A stretch of DNA of 64,000 bases, from the NCBI GenBank assembly GCA_004173455.1, contig SECL01000015.1, forward strand, positions 1-64,000, read 5' to 3'. Of the stretch, positions 45,794-55,637 are shown piece after piece. The notes under the pieces were generated by a model that worked only from the letters and a program-made list of their open reading frames with translations, ran no database searches and was not told the origin of the DNA. A program made the position numbers and the translations under genes. Positions within the stretch are counted from its first letter, which is position 1. Every line of letters starts with the position of its first letter. The DNA comes from Moraxellaceae bacterium. GTDB taxonomy: Bacteria; Pseudomonadota; Gammaproteobacteria; Pseudomonadales; Moraxellaceae.

Positions 45794-46627
45794 GTGTGGC
45801 AAGCAAAGTTATCACTTGGATTTGAAAAGCAAACAGATCGCACCATTTTAATGCATCGAAAACATATTGGCCCACTTAGGGTGCAAAAAGCACTCTGGCC
45901 AGAAGCTACGGGGGTGTGTCATGTGATTATTGTGCATCCTCCTGCTGGTTTTGCAGGGGGTGATGAGCTGAGTATTGAGATAACTGTAGCACAGGGCAGC
46001 CACGCGTTGATTACCACACCTGGCGCTGGTAAGTGGTATGCCAGTATTGGTGAGCCTGCAAGACAATGTATTGATTTACAGGTTGCTGATGATGCAATTC
46101 TTGAGTGGCTACCGCAGGAAACCATGCTGTTTAACCAGGCCATTGCAGAAAGTCAGACCACCATTCATTTGGCCACTAATGCTGCATTTATTGGCTGGGA
46201 TATTTTGGTGATTGGTCGCCAATCCCGTGCAGAAAAATTTGAAGCAGGACAGTATCAGAACCAGTTGTCTATCTGGCAAAACGATCAGCTGCAATTCAAG
46301 GATCAATTATTTTTTCAGGGCAACGACCGCTGGTTGACATCACCTCTGGGCATGGATCAAAAGGCCATCAATGGATCACTATACGCCATTCCACCGCTTT
46401 TGCAGCGTGATGAAAAAATTCTGGATGCACACATTGATATCCTGCGCGACCTGATGGTGCGTATGAAAGTACCGGTAGGTTTAACCCGTCTTGGCAATAC
46501 CATGGTAGCGCGCTATCTGGGTAACGATACCCGGCAATGTCTGGATGCATTCGCTGCTATTCGAGCCAAGTGCCGACGTGAATGGTTTGGTCTGGATGAA
46601 GAACTGCCCCGAATCTGGAAAACCTGA
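45794..46627 (+). CDS. ureD: urease accessory protein UreD
   Basis: This 277-residue UreD (UreH) is the scaffold that binds apo-urease with UreF and UreG for nickel delivery. Family motifs are HPPAGFAGGDEL and TTPGAGKWYAS, then IEWLPQETMLFNQA-like DAILEWLPQETMLFNQA. The GTG start (MWQAKLSLGFE) has no clear SD. It heads the operon ureDABC, about 200 nt after entB. Confidence 0.92.
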   Translation: MWQAKLSLGFEKQTDRTILMHRKHIGPLRVQKALWPEATGVCHVIIVHPPAGFAGGDELSIEITVAQGSHALITTPGAGKWYASIGEPARQCIDLQVADDAILEWLPQETMLFNQAIAESQTTIHLATNAAFIGWDILVIGRQSRAEKFEAGQYQNQLSIWQNDQLQFKDQLFFQGNDRWLTSPLGMDQKAINGSLYAIPPLLQRDEKILDAHIDILRDLMVRMKVPVGLTRLGNTMVARYLGNDTRQCLDAFAAIRAKCRREWFGLDEELPRIWKT

Positions 46628-46719
46628 TATACCCAGCTAATAGTTGCTTTATTCACCGTTTAAATTGGCAACTAGCACAGTTCTTGCTTAATTAAAATGT
46701 GATTAAAAAGGCTGTATTT

Positions 46720-47022
46720 ATGGAACTCACCCCTACTGAAAAAGACAAGATGCTGATCTTTACTGCCGGACTCGTGGCAGAACGGCGCAAGGCGCGTGGC
46801 CTAAAGCTCAATTATCCCGAAGCCATTGCCTATATTTCTGCGGCACTGCTGGAAGGTGCACGTGATGGCCGAAGCGTTAGTGACTTGATGCATTACGGCA
46901 CTACACTGCTAAGCCGTGATGATGTGATGGATGGGGTAGCCGGCATGATTGCCGAGGTACAGGTAGAAGCAACTTTTCCTGATGGCAGCAAACTCGTGAC
47001 TGTGCACCAACCCATCATGTGA
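46720..47022 (+). CDS. ureA: urease gamma subunit
   Basis: This 100-residue structural subunit starts [39 protein letters not shown]. The family motif [19 protein letters not shown] and [14 protein letters not shown] end it. Seven extra codons upstream (MIKKAVF) are excluded as non-conserved. Confidence 0.96.
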   Translation: MELTPTEKDKMLIFTAGLVAERRKARGLKLNYPEAIAYISAALLEGARDGRSVSDLMHYGTTLLSRDDVMDGVAGMIAEVQVEATFPDGSKLVTVHQPIM

Positions 47023-47044
47023 CTCTAAAAATAAGGAAAAAGGC

Positions 47045-47350
47045 ATGATTCCCGGTGAAATATTGGTAGAGGCAGGTGATATCGAAATTAATATAGGCCG
47101 CCAAACCTTACGAATTGATGTCAGCAATCATGGTGATCGTCCGATTCAGATTGGCTCGCACTTTCACTTTTATGAAGTAAATGATTCGCTGCTGTTTGAG
47201 CGTGAACAAACCAGAGGTTTTCGCCTAAATATCCCTGCCGGAACTGCGGTGCGTTTTGAGCCGGGACAAGTCCGGCAGGTTGAACTGGTAGCACTGGCTG
47301 GCAAGCGGGAAGTGTATGGGTTTGCTGGGCGTGTAATGGGCGCACTTTAA
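47045..47350 (+). CDS. ureB: urease beta subunit
   Basis: This 101-residue subunit starts [19 protein letters not shown] and has [32 protein letters not shown] and [10 protein letters not shown], all UreB features. It lies 22 nt after ureA with an AAGGAAAAAGG site and forms the trimer with UreA and UreC. Confidence 0.96.
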   Translation: MIPGEILVEAGDIEINIGRQTLRIDVSNHGDRPIQIGSHFHFYEVNDSLLFEREQTRGFRLNIPAGTAVRFEPGQVRQVELVALAGKREVYGFAGRVMGAL

Positions 47351-47390
47351 TGATTAAAGAAAAAATAAAAAATTTTAGGAAGCAACCGTT

Positions 47391-49091
47391 ATGAAAATGT
47401 CACGCCGTGCCTATAGTGAAATGTTTGGCCCAACCAAGGGTGACCGGGTTCGGCTGGCAGATACCGAACTGCTGCTTGAGGTTGAGCACGACTACACCTG
47501 CTATGGCGAAGAGGTCAAGTTTGGCGGTGGTAAGGTGATTCGTGATGGCATGGGTCAGTCACAACTGAATGCTGAATTTGTGGCCGATACCGTCATTACC
47601 AACGCGCTGATTGTCGACTGGTGGGGCATTGTTAAAGCTGATGTAGGGATTAAAAATGGCCGGATCTGGAAAATTGGCAAGGCTGGGAATCCTGACATTC
47701 AGTCGGATATTGATATTCCGCTGGGAGCAGCTACCGAGGTCATTGCAGGCGAAGGCCAAATTTTAACTGCGGGTGGCGTAGATACTCATATTCACTGGAT
47801 TTGTCCGCAACAGGTGGAAACCGCCTTGATGTCTGGTGTAACCACCATGATTGGCGGCGGCACAGGGCCTGCGGCTGGAACCTCTGCTACTACCGTCACG
47901 CCGGGGCCGTGGCATATTGCCACCATGCTTAAAGCCATTGACAGCCTGCCCATGAATATTGGCTTGCTGGGCAAGGGTAATCTGAGCCTGCCAGAACCCA
48001 TTGCCGAGCAAATTAAAGCGGGTGTCGTGGGTTTAAAGCTGCATGAGGACTGGGGCTCAACCCCGGCAGCAATTGATAACTGTCTGACCGTGGCGGATCA
48101 ATATGACGTGCAGGTGGCGATTCATACCGATACCTTAAATGAAAGTGGTTTTCTGGAAGCCACCTTAGGCGCATTTAAAGACCGTACCATCCATACTTAT
48201 CATACCGAAGGCGCAGGCGGCGGTCATGCACCGGATATTTTAAAGGCGATTGGCCAGTCGAATGTGCTGCCATCCTCCACCAATCCCACCCGTCCGTATA
48301 CGGTCAACACCATTGATGAGCATCTGGACATGCTGATGGTGTGTCATCATTTAGACCCTGCTATTAGCGAAGATGTGGCATTTGCCGAAAGCCGTATCCG
48401 CCGTGAAACCATTGCCGCCGAGGATATTTTGCAGGATATGGGCGCCATTGCCATGATGAGTTCGGACTCGCAGGCCATGGGACGGGTCGGTGAGGTGATT
48501 ATCCGTACCTGGCAAACTGCGCACAAAATGAAAGTACAGCGTGGCCCGCTGGATGGCGATTCTGAGCACAACGATAATCACCGCATTAAGCGTTATATTG
48601 CCAAATACACCATTAACCCGGCGATTACCCACGGCATTGCACATGAGGTAGGTTCGGTGGAAGTCGGCAAGCTGGCTGATCTGGTGTTGTGGAAACCGGC
48701 GTTTTTCGGCGTGAAACCGTCCATGATTATTAAGGGTGGCATGATTGCCGCTGCACCGATGGGCGATATTAATGCCTCAATTCCCACCCCGCAGCCGGTG
48801 CATTACCGCCCAATGTTTGGCGCGTTGCCGGATGGTGTATATGCGTCCTGTATTACCTTTTTATCGCAGATTGCCATTGAAAATGGTGTAGCTGAAAAGC
48901 TGGGTTTAAAGAAAATGATTAGCCCGGCCAAGAATACCCGCACCATTCGCAAGACCGACATGAAACACAATGATTATTTGCCGGTAATGGAAGTGCATCC
49001 CGAAACCTATGTGGTCAAAGCCGATGGGGTGCATTTGACCTGTGAACCGGCGGATGTGTTGCCAATGGCGCAGCGCTATTTTTTGTTTTAA
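47391..49091 (+). CDS. ureC: urease alpha (catalytic) subunit
   Basis: This 566-residue amidohydrolase hydrolyses urea to ammonia and carbamate with a dinickel site. [12 protein letters not shown] gives the His pair, [10 protein letters not shown] holds the carbamylated Lys, [13 protein letters not shown] and [17 protein letters not shown] give further His ligands, and MVCHHLDP is the flap with catalytic His. [15 protein letters not shown] carries the nickel-binding Asp. Length matches the family. The accessory genes ureE-J follow only after a toxin-antitoxin insertion. Confidence 0.97.
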   Translation: MKMSRRAYSEMFGPTKGDRVRLADTELLLEVEHDYTCYGEEVKFGGGKVIRDGMGQSQLNAEFVADTVITNALIVDWWGIVKADVGIKNGRIWKIGKAGNPDIQSDIDIPLGAATEVIAGEGQILTAGGVDTHIHWICPQQVETALMSGVTTMIGGGTGPAAGTSATTVTPGPWHIATMLKAIDSLPMNIGLLGKGNLSLPEPIAEQIKAGVVGLKLHEDWGSTPAAIDNCLTVADQYDVQVAIHTDTLNESGFLEATLGAFKDRTIHTYHTEGAGGGHAPDILKAIGQSNVLPSSTNPTRPYTVNTIDEHLDMLMVCHHLDPAISEDVAFAESRIRRETIAAEDILQDMGAIAMMSSDSQAMGRVGEVIIRTWQTAHKMKVQRGPLDGDSEHNDNHRIKRYIAKYTINPAITHGIAHEVGSVEVGKLADLVLWKPAFFGVKPSMIIKGGMIAAAPMGDINASIPTPQPVHYRPMFGALPDGVYASCITFLSQIAIENGVAEKLGLKKMISPAKNTRTIRKTDMKHNDYLPVMEVHPETYVVKADGVHLTCEPADVLPMAQRYFLF

Positions 49092-49129
49092 AGCTGTTTT
49101 TTAGGCTTAATTTTAAATTTAGTTTGAAG

Positions 49130-49549
49130 TTACTGAAAAGGATTAATCAACTGGATATCAAGATGTTCAAAATCTTTAGTATTGCGTGTAACAACTGCAA
49201 GGTCATGGATAAATGCACTAGCGGCAATCAGGCCATCTGCGATTGCTAAAGGGATACCCTGAGTTTGGTGAATGGCTCTGAACGTACCGCATTGCATGGC
49301 AATGTTGTCATCAATGCTAATGATGCGGCCTGCAAAGCGTGCCTTCAGGTCATGGTTAAGCCATGTCTTGATCTGTTGCTTGCGTGTACTGGCTGGGATT
49401 CGTTCAATGCCAAATTGTAATTCAGACAACGTAACCACACTGATAAAGCACAGCTGTTCCGGGTGTTCAAGTATCCATTGGACAACGCCCGCATTAGGCT
49501 GGGGCTTAACCAGTTCGGACAAAATATTGGTATCCAGAAGATAGCTCAA
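49130..49549 (-). CDS. vapC: VapC-type PIN-domain toxin
   Basis: This 139-residue PIN ribonuclease has the acidic active site: D in YLLDTNILSELVKP, E in TLSELQFGIER and D in LAIADGLIAASAF, then TRNTKDFEHL. VapC toxins cut RNA, often initiator tRNA. It is antisense to the urease operon, convergent with ureC (38 nt), and lies downstream of its antitoxin by 68 nt. Confidence 0.92.
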   Translation of the reverse strand: MSYLLDTNILSELVKPQPNAGVVQWILEHPEQLCFISVVTLSELQFGIERIPASTRKQQIKTWLNHDLKARFAGRIISIDDNIAMQCGTFRAIHQTQGIPLAIADGLIAASAFIHDLAVVTRNTKDFEHLDIQLINPFQ

Positions 49550-49617
49550 GGCAATACTCGTTTTTTAAAGTTTTAATTGATGTGGGAAAAATGCAAGGTG
49601 ATTGGTAAAAAAACAGG

Positions 49618-49884
49618 CTAGAAAAAATCAGTATCGCGATGCTGATGCTGTTGAACCTCTCTTGCTGGCAGCTCAAGTTCGGTATGAGCCAGTGGAGAGT
49701 TTTGCATGAAATCCAGCAGGCTATTTTGGGGTTGTTGCGCTTCAATCCAGTCGTCATAGGGAATGACCACCACACGGCCATGACCATGATGGGTAATGAT
49801 TTGCGGTTGATGCTGTTCATACACCTGACGGATTAAGGTGCTGAAATTGGCCTTGGCCCTGGCAATGCTCCATTGGTTTGACAT
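49618..49884 (-). CDS. Phd/YefM-type antitoxin
   Basis: This 88-residue protein, MSNQWSIARAKANFSTLIRQVYE, has the Phd/YefM DNA-binding fold (residues 1-55: ITHHGHGRVVVIPYDDWIEA) and a flexible acidic tail that would mask the toxin. The start at 49884 follows GGAGAAA; a longer ATG frame (from 49962) is not conserved. It is the first gene of a bicistron with vapC, in antisense to ureC-ureE. Confidence 0.85.
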   Translation of the reverse strand: MSNQWSIARAKANFSTLIRQVYEQHQPQIITHHGHGRVVVIPYDDWIEAQQPQNSLLDFMQNSPLAHTELELPAREVQQHQHRDTDFF

Positions 49885-50011
49885 GATTTTTCTCCACTGG
49901 AAATTATGGTCATTATGGTCATATTTAATGCTGTCCTGCAAGTTGGAAATAGTAGTAATCAATGTTTGAGTCAGGTTTGGCTTGTTATTTTGAATTTGGA
50001 TGAAAGAAAAT

Positions 50012-50494
50012 ATGCAGATTTACACACAACGGTTGAATGAAAATGTTCAGCCAGAATATTCTCCAGCAAAGCCTATATCCCAACTGGCACTCACTTTTGA
50101 CACCCGCCAGAAATGCCGTTTCCGTGCCACTTTAGAGAATGGTCAGGATATTGGCGTGGACTTGCCGCGGACTGGCGTGTTGCGTGGTGGGGCTTACATC
50201 GCTACCGAAACAGGGGAAGTATTGCAAATTCAGGCCGCGCTGGAAAAACTGCTTTGCGTCACTGCCGCTGAGCCGTTTGACCTGCTGAAAGCTGCTTACC
50301 ATTTAGGTAATCGTCATGTGCCACTCATGCTCACACCGGCAGCCTTATATCTGGAACCGGATTATGTGCTGGCCGATATGGTGCGCGGTCTGGGACTAAA
50401 CGTGGATGAAGTGATGCATCCGTTTGAACCGGAAAGCGGTGCCTACGCTCAACATCAGCACGATAACCGCTTGCGTCCCTACACATCGCATTAA
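50012..50494 (+). CDS. ureE: urease accessory protein UreE
   Basis: This 160-residue nickel metallochaperone starts [13 protein letters not shown]; an ATG four codons upstream is less likely. The N-terminal peptide-binding domain has [34 protein letters not shown]. The C-terminal domain holds [14 protein letters not shown], with the nickel-binding His. The His-rich tail is short ([13 protein letters not shown]). Because the TA pair precedes it, it may need its own promoter or depend on readthrough. Confidence 0.92.
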   Translation: MQIYTQRLNENVQPEYSPAKPISQLALTFDTRQKCRFRATLENGQDIGVDLPRTGVLRGGAYIATETGEVLQIQAALEKLLCVTAAEPFDLLKAAYHLGNRHVPLMLTPAALYLEPDYVLADMVRGLGLNVDEVMHPFEPESGAYAQHQHDNRLRPYTSH

Positions 50495-50504
50495 CAATAT
50501 ATCC

Positions 50505-51191
50505 ATGTCTGAAAATTCTAATCCTGCCCTAAATGCCGCCAGCTTGCTTAAACTATTGACGCTGTCGTCTACCGCCTTGCCGATTGGCGCCTATTGTTAT
50601 TCGCAAGGCGTGGAAAGTGCAATTGAATGCGGTCTGGTAAATAACGAAAAAACCGCGCTGGCTTATTTTGAGGATGTGCTGGAGTTGCTGTTGGTACGCT
50701 ATGAGTTGCCTATGTTGGCGCAGTTGATGGAAGCGGTTACTGACGCAGCGGCATTTACAGTCTTGGCCAGTGAGTATAAAGCCAGCCGTGAAACCCGCGA
50801 ATTTTTGCTGGAAAGCCAGCAACTGGCGTTTTCACTCAACGCATGGATTAAGCAGGTGCTGGAACTGGAGGTGCAGGTGGAATCGCAGTATGGCTTTGTG
50901 CCGGTGTATGCCCAGTTGTGCGCGCGCCTGCAACTATCGCCGGAAGATTGCCTGACCGCGTATTGTTTTAGCGTGCTGGAAAATCAGGTGCTGGCGGCGG
51001 TTAAAACGGTGCCACTGGGTCAAATGAGCGGGCAGCGAATTTTATGGAAATTGCATCAGCGCATACCGCAAGCGGTGCAACAGGCATTAAATTTGCAAGG
51101 TTTAACCTCATCCTTAAGCAGCAATTTGCCCAATTTTTCCATGTTGTCTATGCAGCATGAAACCCAGTATTCACGGCTTTTCCGGTCGTAA
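50505..51191 (+). CDS. ureF: urease accessory protein UreF
   Basis: This 228-residue protein has LLTLSSTALPIGAYCYSQGVESAIECG, the UreF opening. It starts 10 nt after ureE (ATG at 50505). UreF acts as a GTPase-activating partner of UreG in the UreDFG complex. GHMS-like PLGQMSGQRILW is the other family motif. Confidence 0.93.
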   Translation: MSENSNPALNAASLLKLLTLSSTALPIGAYCYSQGVESAIECGLVNNEKTALAYFEDVLELLLVRYELPMLAQLMEAVTDAAAFTVLASEYKASRETREFLLESQQLAFSLNAWIKQVLELEVQVESQYGFVPVYAQLCARLQLSPEDCLTAYCFSVLENQVLAAVKTVPLGQMSGQRILWKLHQRIPQAVQQALNLQGLTSSLSSNLPNFSMLSMQHETQYSRLFRS

Positions 51192-51221
51192 ATATCTTGT
51201 TTAGCCATTATAGGAATTCAT

Positions 51222-51836
51222 ATGTCAGAGCGTAGTCCACTTCGTGTTGGAATTGGTGGTCCGGTGGGTTCGGGGAAAACGGCCCTTACTTTAAATCTGT
51301 GCCTTGCGTTGCGTGATAAATACAATATGGCTGTCGTTACAAATGATATCTATACCAAGGAAGATTCCAACTTTTTAACCCGTAATCAGGCCATGAGCCC
51401 TGATCGGATTGTCGGTGTGGAGACTGGTGGCTGCCCGCATACCGCCATTCGTGAAGATGCTTCAATCAATCTGGCCGCGATTGATGATTTAACCAAAAAA
51501 TTTGCTGGGCTGGAGCTAATTATTATTGAAAGTGGCGGCGACAACCTTGCCGCAACCTTTAGCCCAGAGTTGTCCGATTTAACCCTGTATGTAATTGATG
51601 TTGCCGCAGGGGAAAAAATTCCGCGTAAAGGTGGCCCCGGTATTACCAAGTCGGATTTGCTGATTATCAACAAGACTGATCTGGCACCGATGGTTGGTGC
51701 TTCATTAGCAGTAATGGATCAGGATGCCAGACGCATGCGGGGTGAGCGGCCATTTCTGTTTTCCAATATGAAAACCAAAGATGGTTTAGATCACATTATT
51801 GCCTTTATTGAAAAACAGGGTCTGTTCAAGAATTAA
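51222..51836 (+). CDS. ureG: urease accessory GTPase UreG
   Basis: This 204-residue SIMIBI GTPase has the P-loop [17 protein letters not shown], the CPH nickel motif in [33 protein letters not shown] and [11 protein letters not shown] (G4). It powers nickel insertion into urease. It starts 30 nt after ureF. Confidence 0.97.
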   Translation: MSERSPLRVGIGGPVGSGKTALTLNLCLALRDKYNMAVVTNDIYTKEDSNFLTRNQAMSPDRIVGVETGGCPHTAIREDASINLAAIDDLTKKFAGLELIIIESGGDNLAATFSPELSDLTLYVIDVAAGEKIPRKGGPGITKSDLLIINKTDLAPMVGASLAVMDQDARRMRGERPFLFSNMKTKDGLDHIIAFIEKQGLFKN

Positions 51837-51855
51837 ATTTGATTGAGGAAAGATA

Positions 51856-52416
51856 ATGCGATTTTTATTACTGGCGTTACTGGGCGTTTCAAGCTGTGCC
51901 ATGGCACATCCGGGTCATGATCAATTTTTTCATTCGTCATTGCTGGCTGGATTAATTCATCCGCTGACGGGTCTGGATCATTTAACCATGGGTCTAGGAC
52001 TGGGTCTGCTGATGGCACGTACCTTTAAACAAACTCGCTTTGTTGGATTCGGATTACTATTGCTGTCACTGGTGGGTGGTTTTGCAATAGGTATGCAACA
52101 TATTTTTGCCGATCAGTTTGCAGAATACGGCATCATGGCATCGCTACTGGTGTTATCCGTGGCGTTGTGGCAGCGGTCAAATACTGTATTTTTGTCCATG
52201 ATTACTGTGCTGGGTGTGTTTCATGGCATGGCGCATGGCAATGAACTGGCATCTGACGTGAATCCAGTCTGGTTTATGCTGGGTATGCTGGTAAGTTTGT
52301 CGAGTTTATATCTGGCTGGAACAATGGCGGCACGTTTTTTCAAACAGCATATCCGGCTGGGCGAACGGATGGCTGCGGTGCTGGCAGGCGTGGTTGCACT
52401 CTTGGGATTGGCTTAG
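51856..52416 (+). CDS. ureJ: HupE/UreJ nickel-transport-like membrane protein
   Basis: This 186-residue protein has a signal-like N-terminus (MRFLLLALLGVSSCAMA) then HPGHD and the conserved HPLTGLDHLTMGLGLG and VFHGMAHGNELA helices that bind nickel in HupE/UreJ proteins. About six membrane segments. It closes the urease operon, 19 nt after ureG, before a strong terminator. Confidence 0.93.
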   Translation: MRFLLLALLGVSSCAMAHPGHDQFFHSSLLAGLIHPLTGLDHLTMGLGLGLLMARTFKQTRFVGFGLLLLSLVGGFAIGMQHIFADQFAEYGIMASLLVLSVALWQRSNTVFLSMITVLGVFHGMAHGNELASDVNPVWFMLGMLVSLSSLYLAGTMAARFFKQHIRLGERMAAVLAGVVALLGLA

Positions 52417-52439
52417 TTCTCGTTGTTTAAAACATATAG

Positions 52440-52474
52440 ACCTGCCTGATCATCGTGATTTGGCAGGTTTTTTT
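52440..52474 (+). terminator. rho-independent terminator of the urease operon
   Basis: ACCTGCC (52440-52446) and GGCAGGT (52462-52468) form the stem, followed by about seven T. Confidence 0.88.
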
Positions 52475-52787
52475 AATAATGCTGAAAACAAAAAAATTAA
52501 CAGGTTGGTCTCTATGCCGACCTAATTGAATTATTGCCTGCATGCAATTTATGGTGTTAGGGTGACTCAATATTAAACAAGAATGCGCCATTATGCAGCT
52601 TACTATTATAAAACGCACTAAAACTGAAGAAATTAAAATTAAATCTAACAATAAATGGAATATTTTATTAAGTAATAATAGGTTTTTGTGTTGTTCATTA
52701 TTAGTATTATATTGGCACACAATTTGTATAACTATAAGGGTAACCATTTAGGTTCATTGTAAATAAGTCATTTTGGGGAGTATTCAA
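52475..52787. other. AT-rich intergenic region before the TorF-like porin
   Basis: No credible gene. A good SD (GGGGAG, 52775-52780) precedes the porin ATG. AGGTTGG facing CCGACCT near 52502 is an imperfect hairpin. Confidence 0.45.
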
Positions 52788-53558
52788 ATGAAATATGGTT
52801 TTAACATATTAATGGCTGCACTATTATCATCCACTGGCATAAATAGCGCTATAGCAAGCGAAAGCATGCCATTACCTTTTCCAGGTACTATCACTGGCAA
52901 CGTCAGTGTAGTTTCCAGTTATAACCTGCGTGGTATTACCAATGGTCCGGAAAATGACAGCACGGCACTACAGGGTGGACTGGATTATAGCCATGACAGT
53001 GGTTTTTACGCGGGTTACTGGTTTTCCAATCTAGGATATTCTTATGCGGGGCTCAATCCCGATTGTACGGGTACAGATTGTACGACCAAGTCTTTTGAAA
53101 ACGATTTTTATGCAGGCTTCAAGGGTAAGCTCAATGAGGAGCTAAATTTTCAGTTGGGCGGAACAGTCTACTACTATTATCCGGGTTGGGAATCTACCGG
53201 TTATGAGACAATTATTGGCCTAAGCTATAAGCAGATTACCGTTACCGCGCAAACCTTACTGAATAATGTGACCTTTGGCAACAAGGGAGATACTTACTTT
53301 CTGGCGACTTACGCGCCAGAACTTGCAGGCGGTTTTACCGGTAAGCTTCAGGCTGCTGCGTATTATTATGGGGATGATGATGAATTTGTTGGCTCCACCA
53401 CTACAGATTTTGCCTTCCGGCATGCCACACTGGGTATAGCGCATCCACTTGGGGCAACTGGTGCTAATTGGGGGCTGGATTATATCTTTGGTGGCTACTC
53501 GCGTGATGAAACCAAACAAAAGAATAAGGCTGTCTTAAGTCTGGCTTATAGCTTTTAA
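52788..53558 (+). CDS. TorF-family putative outer-membrane porin
   Basis: This 256-residue beta-barrel protein starts MKYGFNILMAALLSSTG with a signal peptide and has GNVSVVSSYNLRGITNGPENDSTALQGGLDYSHDSGFYAGYW, the TIGR02001 (gcw_chp/TorF) opening. The C-terminus ends in SLAYSF, with aromatic Phe for outer-membrane assembly. Between the urease and amide clusters, a role in urea or amide entry is possible but inferred. Confidence 0.85.
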   Translation: MKYGFNILMAALLSSTGINSAIASESMPLPFPGTITGNVSVVSSYNLRGITNGPENDSTALQGGLDYSHDSGFYAGYWFSNLGYSYAGLNPDCTGTDCTTKSFENDFYAGFKGKLNEELNFQLGGTVYYYYPGWESTGYETIIGLSYKQITVTAQTLLNNVTFGNKGDTYFLATYAPELAGGFTGKLQAAAYYYGDDDEFVGSTTTDFAFRHATLGIAHPLGATGANWGLDYIFGGYSRDETKQKNKAVLSLAYSF

Positions 53559-53907
53559 TAGAGGTGAATAAGTTAGAATAAAGAATTGGTTTTACTTTAA
53601 GGTTGGATTAAATTCCGGCCTTTTTATTCAAAAATAATTAATTATAAAAATAATGAATTTTTATAATTAATCTCTATAATTTAAAAACTTTAATAATGAA
53701 AGTTGATAAGTAATTTTAATCTAAAAACTCGTAATGGTTTTAATGGTAAAAGTGTATATCATAGAGACGAGTTCAATGATGGAAAATTAAAATATTTTAA
53801 TTAAATTTTCTATTTATTTTATCTCTCATACTGATTTTAATAGTAGATTGGTATGCTACCAATCTACTATTGCCCTAATACGATTAAAAGTTGGAATATG
53901 TTAACCC
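53559..53907. other. AT-rich intergenic region
   Basis: Between convergent porin and fmdB genes. Apart from the long hairpin at 53840-53870 I see no gene or known element. Confidence 0.5.
53840..53870. terminator. 14-bp perfect hairpin between convergent genes
   Basis: ATAGTAGATTGGTA (53840-53853) and TACCAATCTACTAT (53857-53870) flank a TGC loop. No T-run on either side. It is suited to stop or stabilise either transcript. Confidence 0.6.
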
Positions 53908-54201
53908 TCAAATTCCGCAAACACTGCAATTCATACCCTTACAATTGTGCAATACCGAGTTGCGGGATGCATTTTTTTCGGTTCCTGGGCCGCTAATGCC
54001 TTGACCTGCCAATTGTTGGGCTTTGCTTTGCGGTTGCCATTTATAATTTTTTTTAATTTGCACTTGCGCTGTAAGCATGGGTTTGGCTAGCGTGTCTTGC
54101 TGACAATAATCACAAGGAATTTCAGTAGAGAGTTCGGCAATCGCCAAGCGTTTTTCAAAAATACCAGCGCAATGCTGGCAACGAATATCATATAAGGGCA
54201 T
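53908..54201 (-). CDS. fmdB: FmdB-family zinc-ribbon protein
   Basis: This 97-residue protein begins MPLYDIRCQHCAGIFEKRLAI with CxxC, then IPCDYCQQDTL with the second CxxC, the FmdB zinc ribbon. The C-terminus has further Cys (NCKGMNCSVCGI). FmdB is a putative regulator linked to formamidase genes. It lies downstream of fmdA, separated by a 12-bp hairpin. Confidence 0.9.
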   Translation of the reverse strand: MPLYDIRCQHCAGIFEKRLAIAELSTEIPCDYCQQDTLAKPMLTAQVQIKKNYKWQPQSKAQQLAGQGISGPGTEKNASRNSVLHNCKGMNCSVCGI

Positions 54202-54230
54202 AGAAAATTCCTTGATCCAAATTGATTAAA

Positions 54231-54261
54231 CAGCCATCCCTTAATCAACAAGGGATGGCTG
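54231..54261. terminator. 12-bp hairpin between fmdA and fmdB
   Basis: CAGCCATCCCTT (54231-54242) and AAGGGATGGCTG (54250-54261) form a perfect stem, loop 7. The minus-strand continuation has only TTT, so attenuation or mRNA processing is as likely as full termination. Confidence 0.6.
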
Positions 54262-54303
54262 GGCAAACTGGGTTGTGTCAATTGGCTGTTTCTTTGGTTG
54301 TTC

Positions 54304-55482
54304 CTAGCGCTCATGACCCCAAAATTTCTTTTCACTCAGCATGCCCTTGGGCAAGATATCCTGCTCAAAGATACCGGTGGGCAAGGAAATGGTGCAGGCG
54401 CAGTTGGGAATATCTACAATGCCGCCAATACGCCCCTCTACAGGTGCGGCAGTCAGAAGCATATAAGCCTGACTGCCAGTAAAGCCAAAATTTTCCAGAT
54501 ATTTAATGGCTTTTAAACAGGCCTGACGATAGGCCACCGTGGCATCCAGATAGTAGTTCACATCATTTTCCACACTGATGCCTTCAAAGGTAAGCCATTC
54601 ATCGTAGTTGGGCTTGACTGGGCTTGGAATAAAAATGGGTGCATCAATATTGTATTTGGCCATACCGCCTTTGATTAGGTCAAAGCCCACACGGGTGACG
54701 CCATCCATTTCAATCGCACCACAAAAGCCAATTTCGCCATCGCCTTGTGAAAAGTGCAGATCACCCATGGAGAAACCGGCACCGTCTACATACACCGGAA
54801 AGAAAATCCGCGAACCCGCTGATAAATCCTTGATGTCAGTATTGCCGCCGTGTTCACGCGGAGGCACGGTACGCGCTGCTTCTGCTGCCATACGATCAAA
54901 CTCAGCACCTTGCAGTCCACGAAGTACGGCGGTGCGCGGATCGGGCGGATTGGCCTGACCTTTGGGCACCAGCAGGCCTTCACGGCGGTTCCACTCTTTG
55001 AGCAAATCCATGGAGGGCAGGCAGCCCATCAAACCGGGATGCGTCAGGCCAGCAATGCGCACGCCCGGAATATGCCGAGAGGTGGCATACAGACCTTTTA
55101 AGTCCCAAATGGCCTTGTCGGCATCCGGGAAATAATCCGCTAGAAAACCGCCGCCATTTTCCTTGGCAAACACGCCAGAAAAACCAACTGGCGTGACGGG
55201 TTTAATATCCAGCAGGTCAATTACCAGCAAATCCCCCGGTTCAGCTCCTTCCACATAAAACGGGCCAGTCAGAGGATGTGCGCGGGTCAGGTCAACATTG
55301 ATAATATCGTCAACCGTGTCTGTATCCTTGATTTGCGCATCCAGAAAATCCAGACTTTCCAGCAGGATTTCTTCGCCCGGCTTGACTGAGGTTAAAAAGG
55401 GAATGTCCGGATGCCAGCGGTTATGTCCCAGTTCAGCTTGTTCGGCTAATGGTATCCCGGGTTTAATTTTGATGTGTTGCAT
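54304..55482 (-). CDS. fmdA: formamidase (FmdA/AmdA family)
   Basis: This 392-residue acetamidase/formamidase hydrolyses formamide to formate and ammonia. I start at ATG 55482, which follows GAGGA; an upstream ATG (55527) adds 15 non-conserved residues. Features include VDLTRAHPLTGPFYVEGAEPGDLLVIDLLDI, HPGLMGCLPS, DIKDLSAGSRIFFPVYVDGAGFSMGDLHFSQGDGEI and VDIPNCACTISLP. It stands between amiB and fmdB in one direction with the amide genes. Confidence 0.92.
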   Translation of the reverse strand: MQHIKIKPGIPLAEQAELGHNRWHPDIPFLTSVKPGEEILLESLDFLDAQIKDTDTVDDIINVDLTRAHPLTGPFYVEGAEPGDLLVIDLLDIKPVTPVGFSGVFAKENGGGFLADYFPDADKAIWDLKGLYATSRHIPGVRIAGLTHPGLMGCLPSMDLLKEWNRREGLLVPKGQANPPDPRTAVLRGLQGAEFDRMAAEAARTVPPREHGGNTDIKDLSAGSRIFFPVYVDGAGFSMGDLHFSQGDGEIGFCGAIEMDGVTRVGFDLIKGGMAKYNIDAPIFIPSPVKPNYDEWLTFEGISVENDVNYYLDATVAYRQACLKAIKYLENFGFTGSQAYMLLTAAPVEGRIGGIVDIPNCACTISLPTGIFEQDILPKGMLSEKKFWGHER

Positions 55483-55637
55483 GGTGAAATCCTCGGTTTG
55501 GGCATGGATTTGCGATGAGTTTGCCAAGACTTTGGCGGTGAAAATACTTTCTATTTCGATGGTATTGATAAGGCAGTTAGGTGAAACGTTGAGTGATACG
55601 GGCTGAAATAATGTCGTGGCTATAGGGTCAGTGTCGG

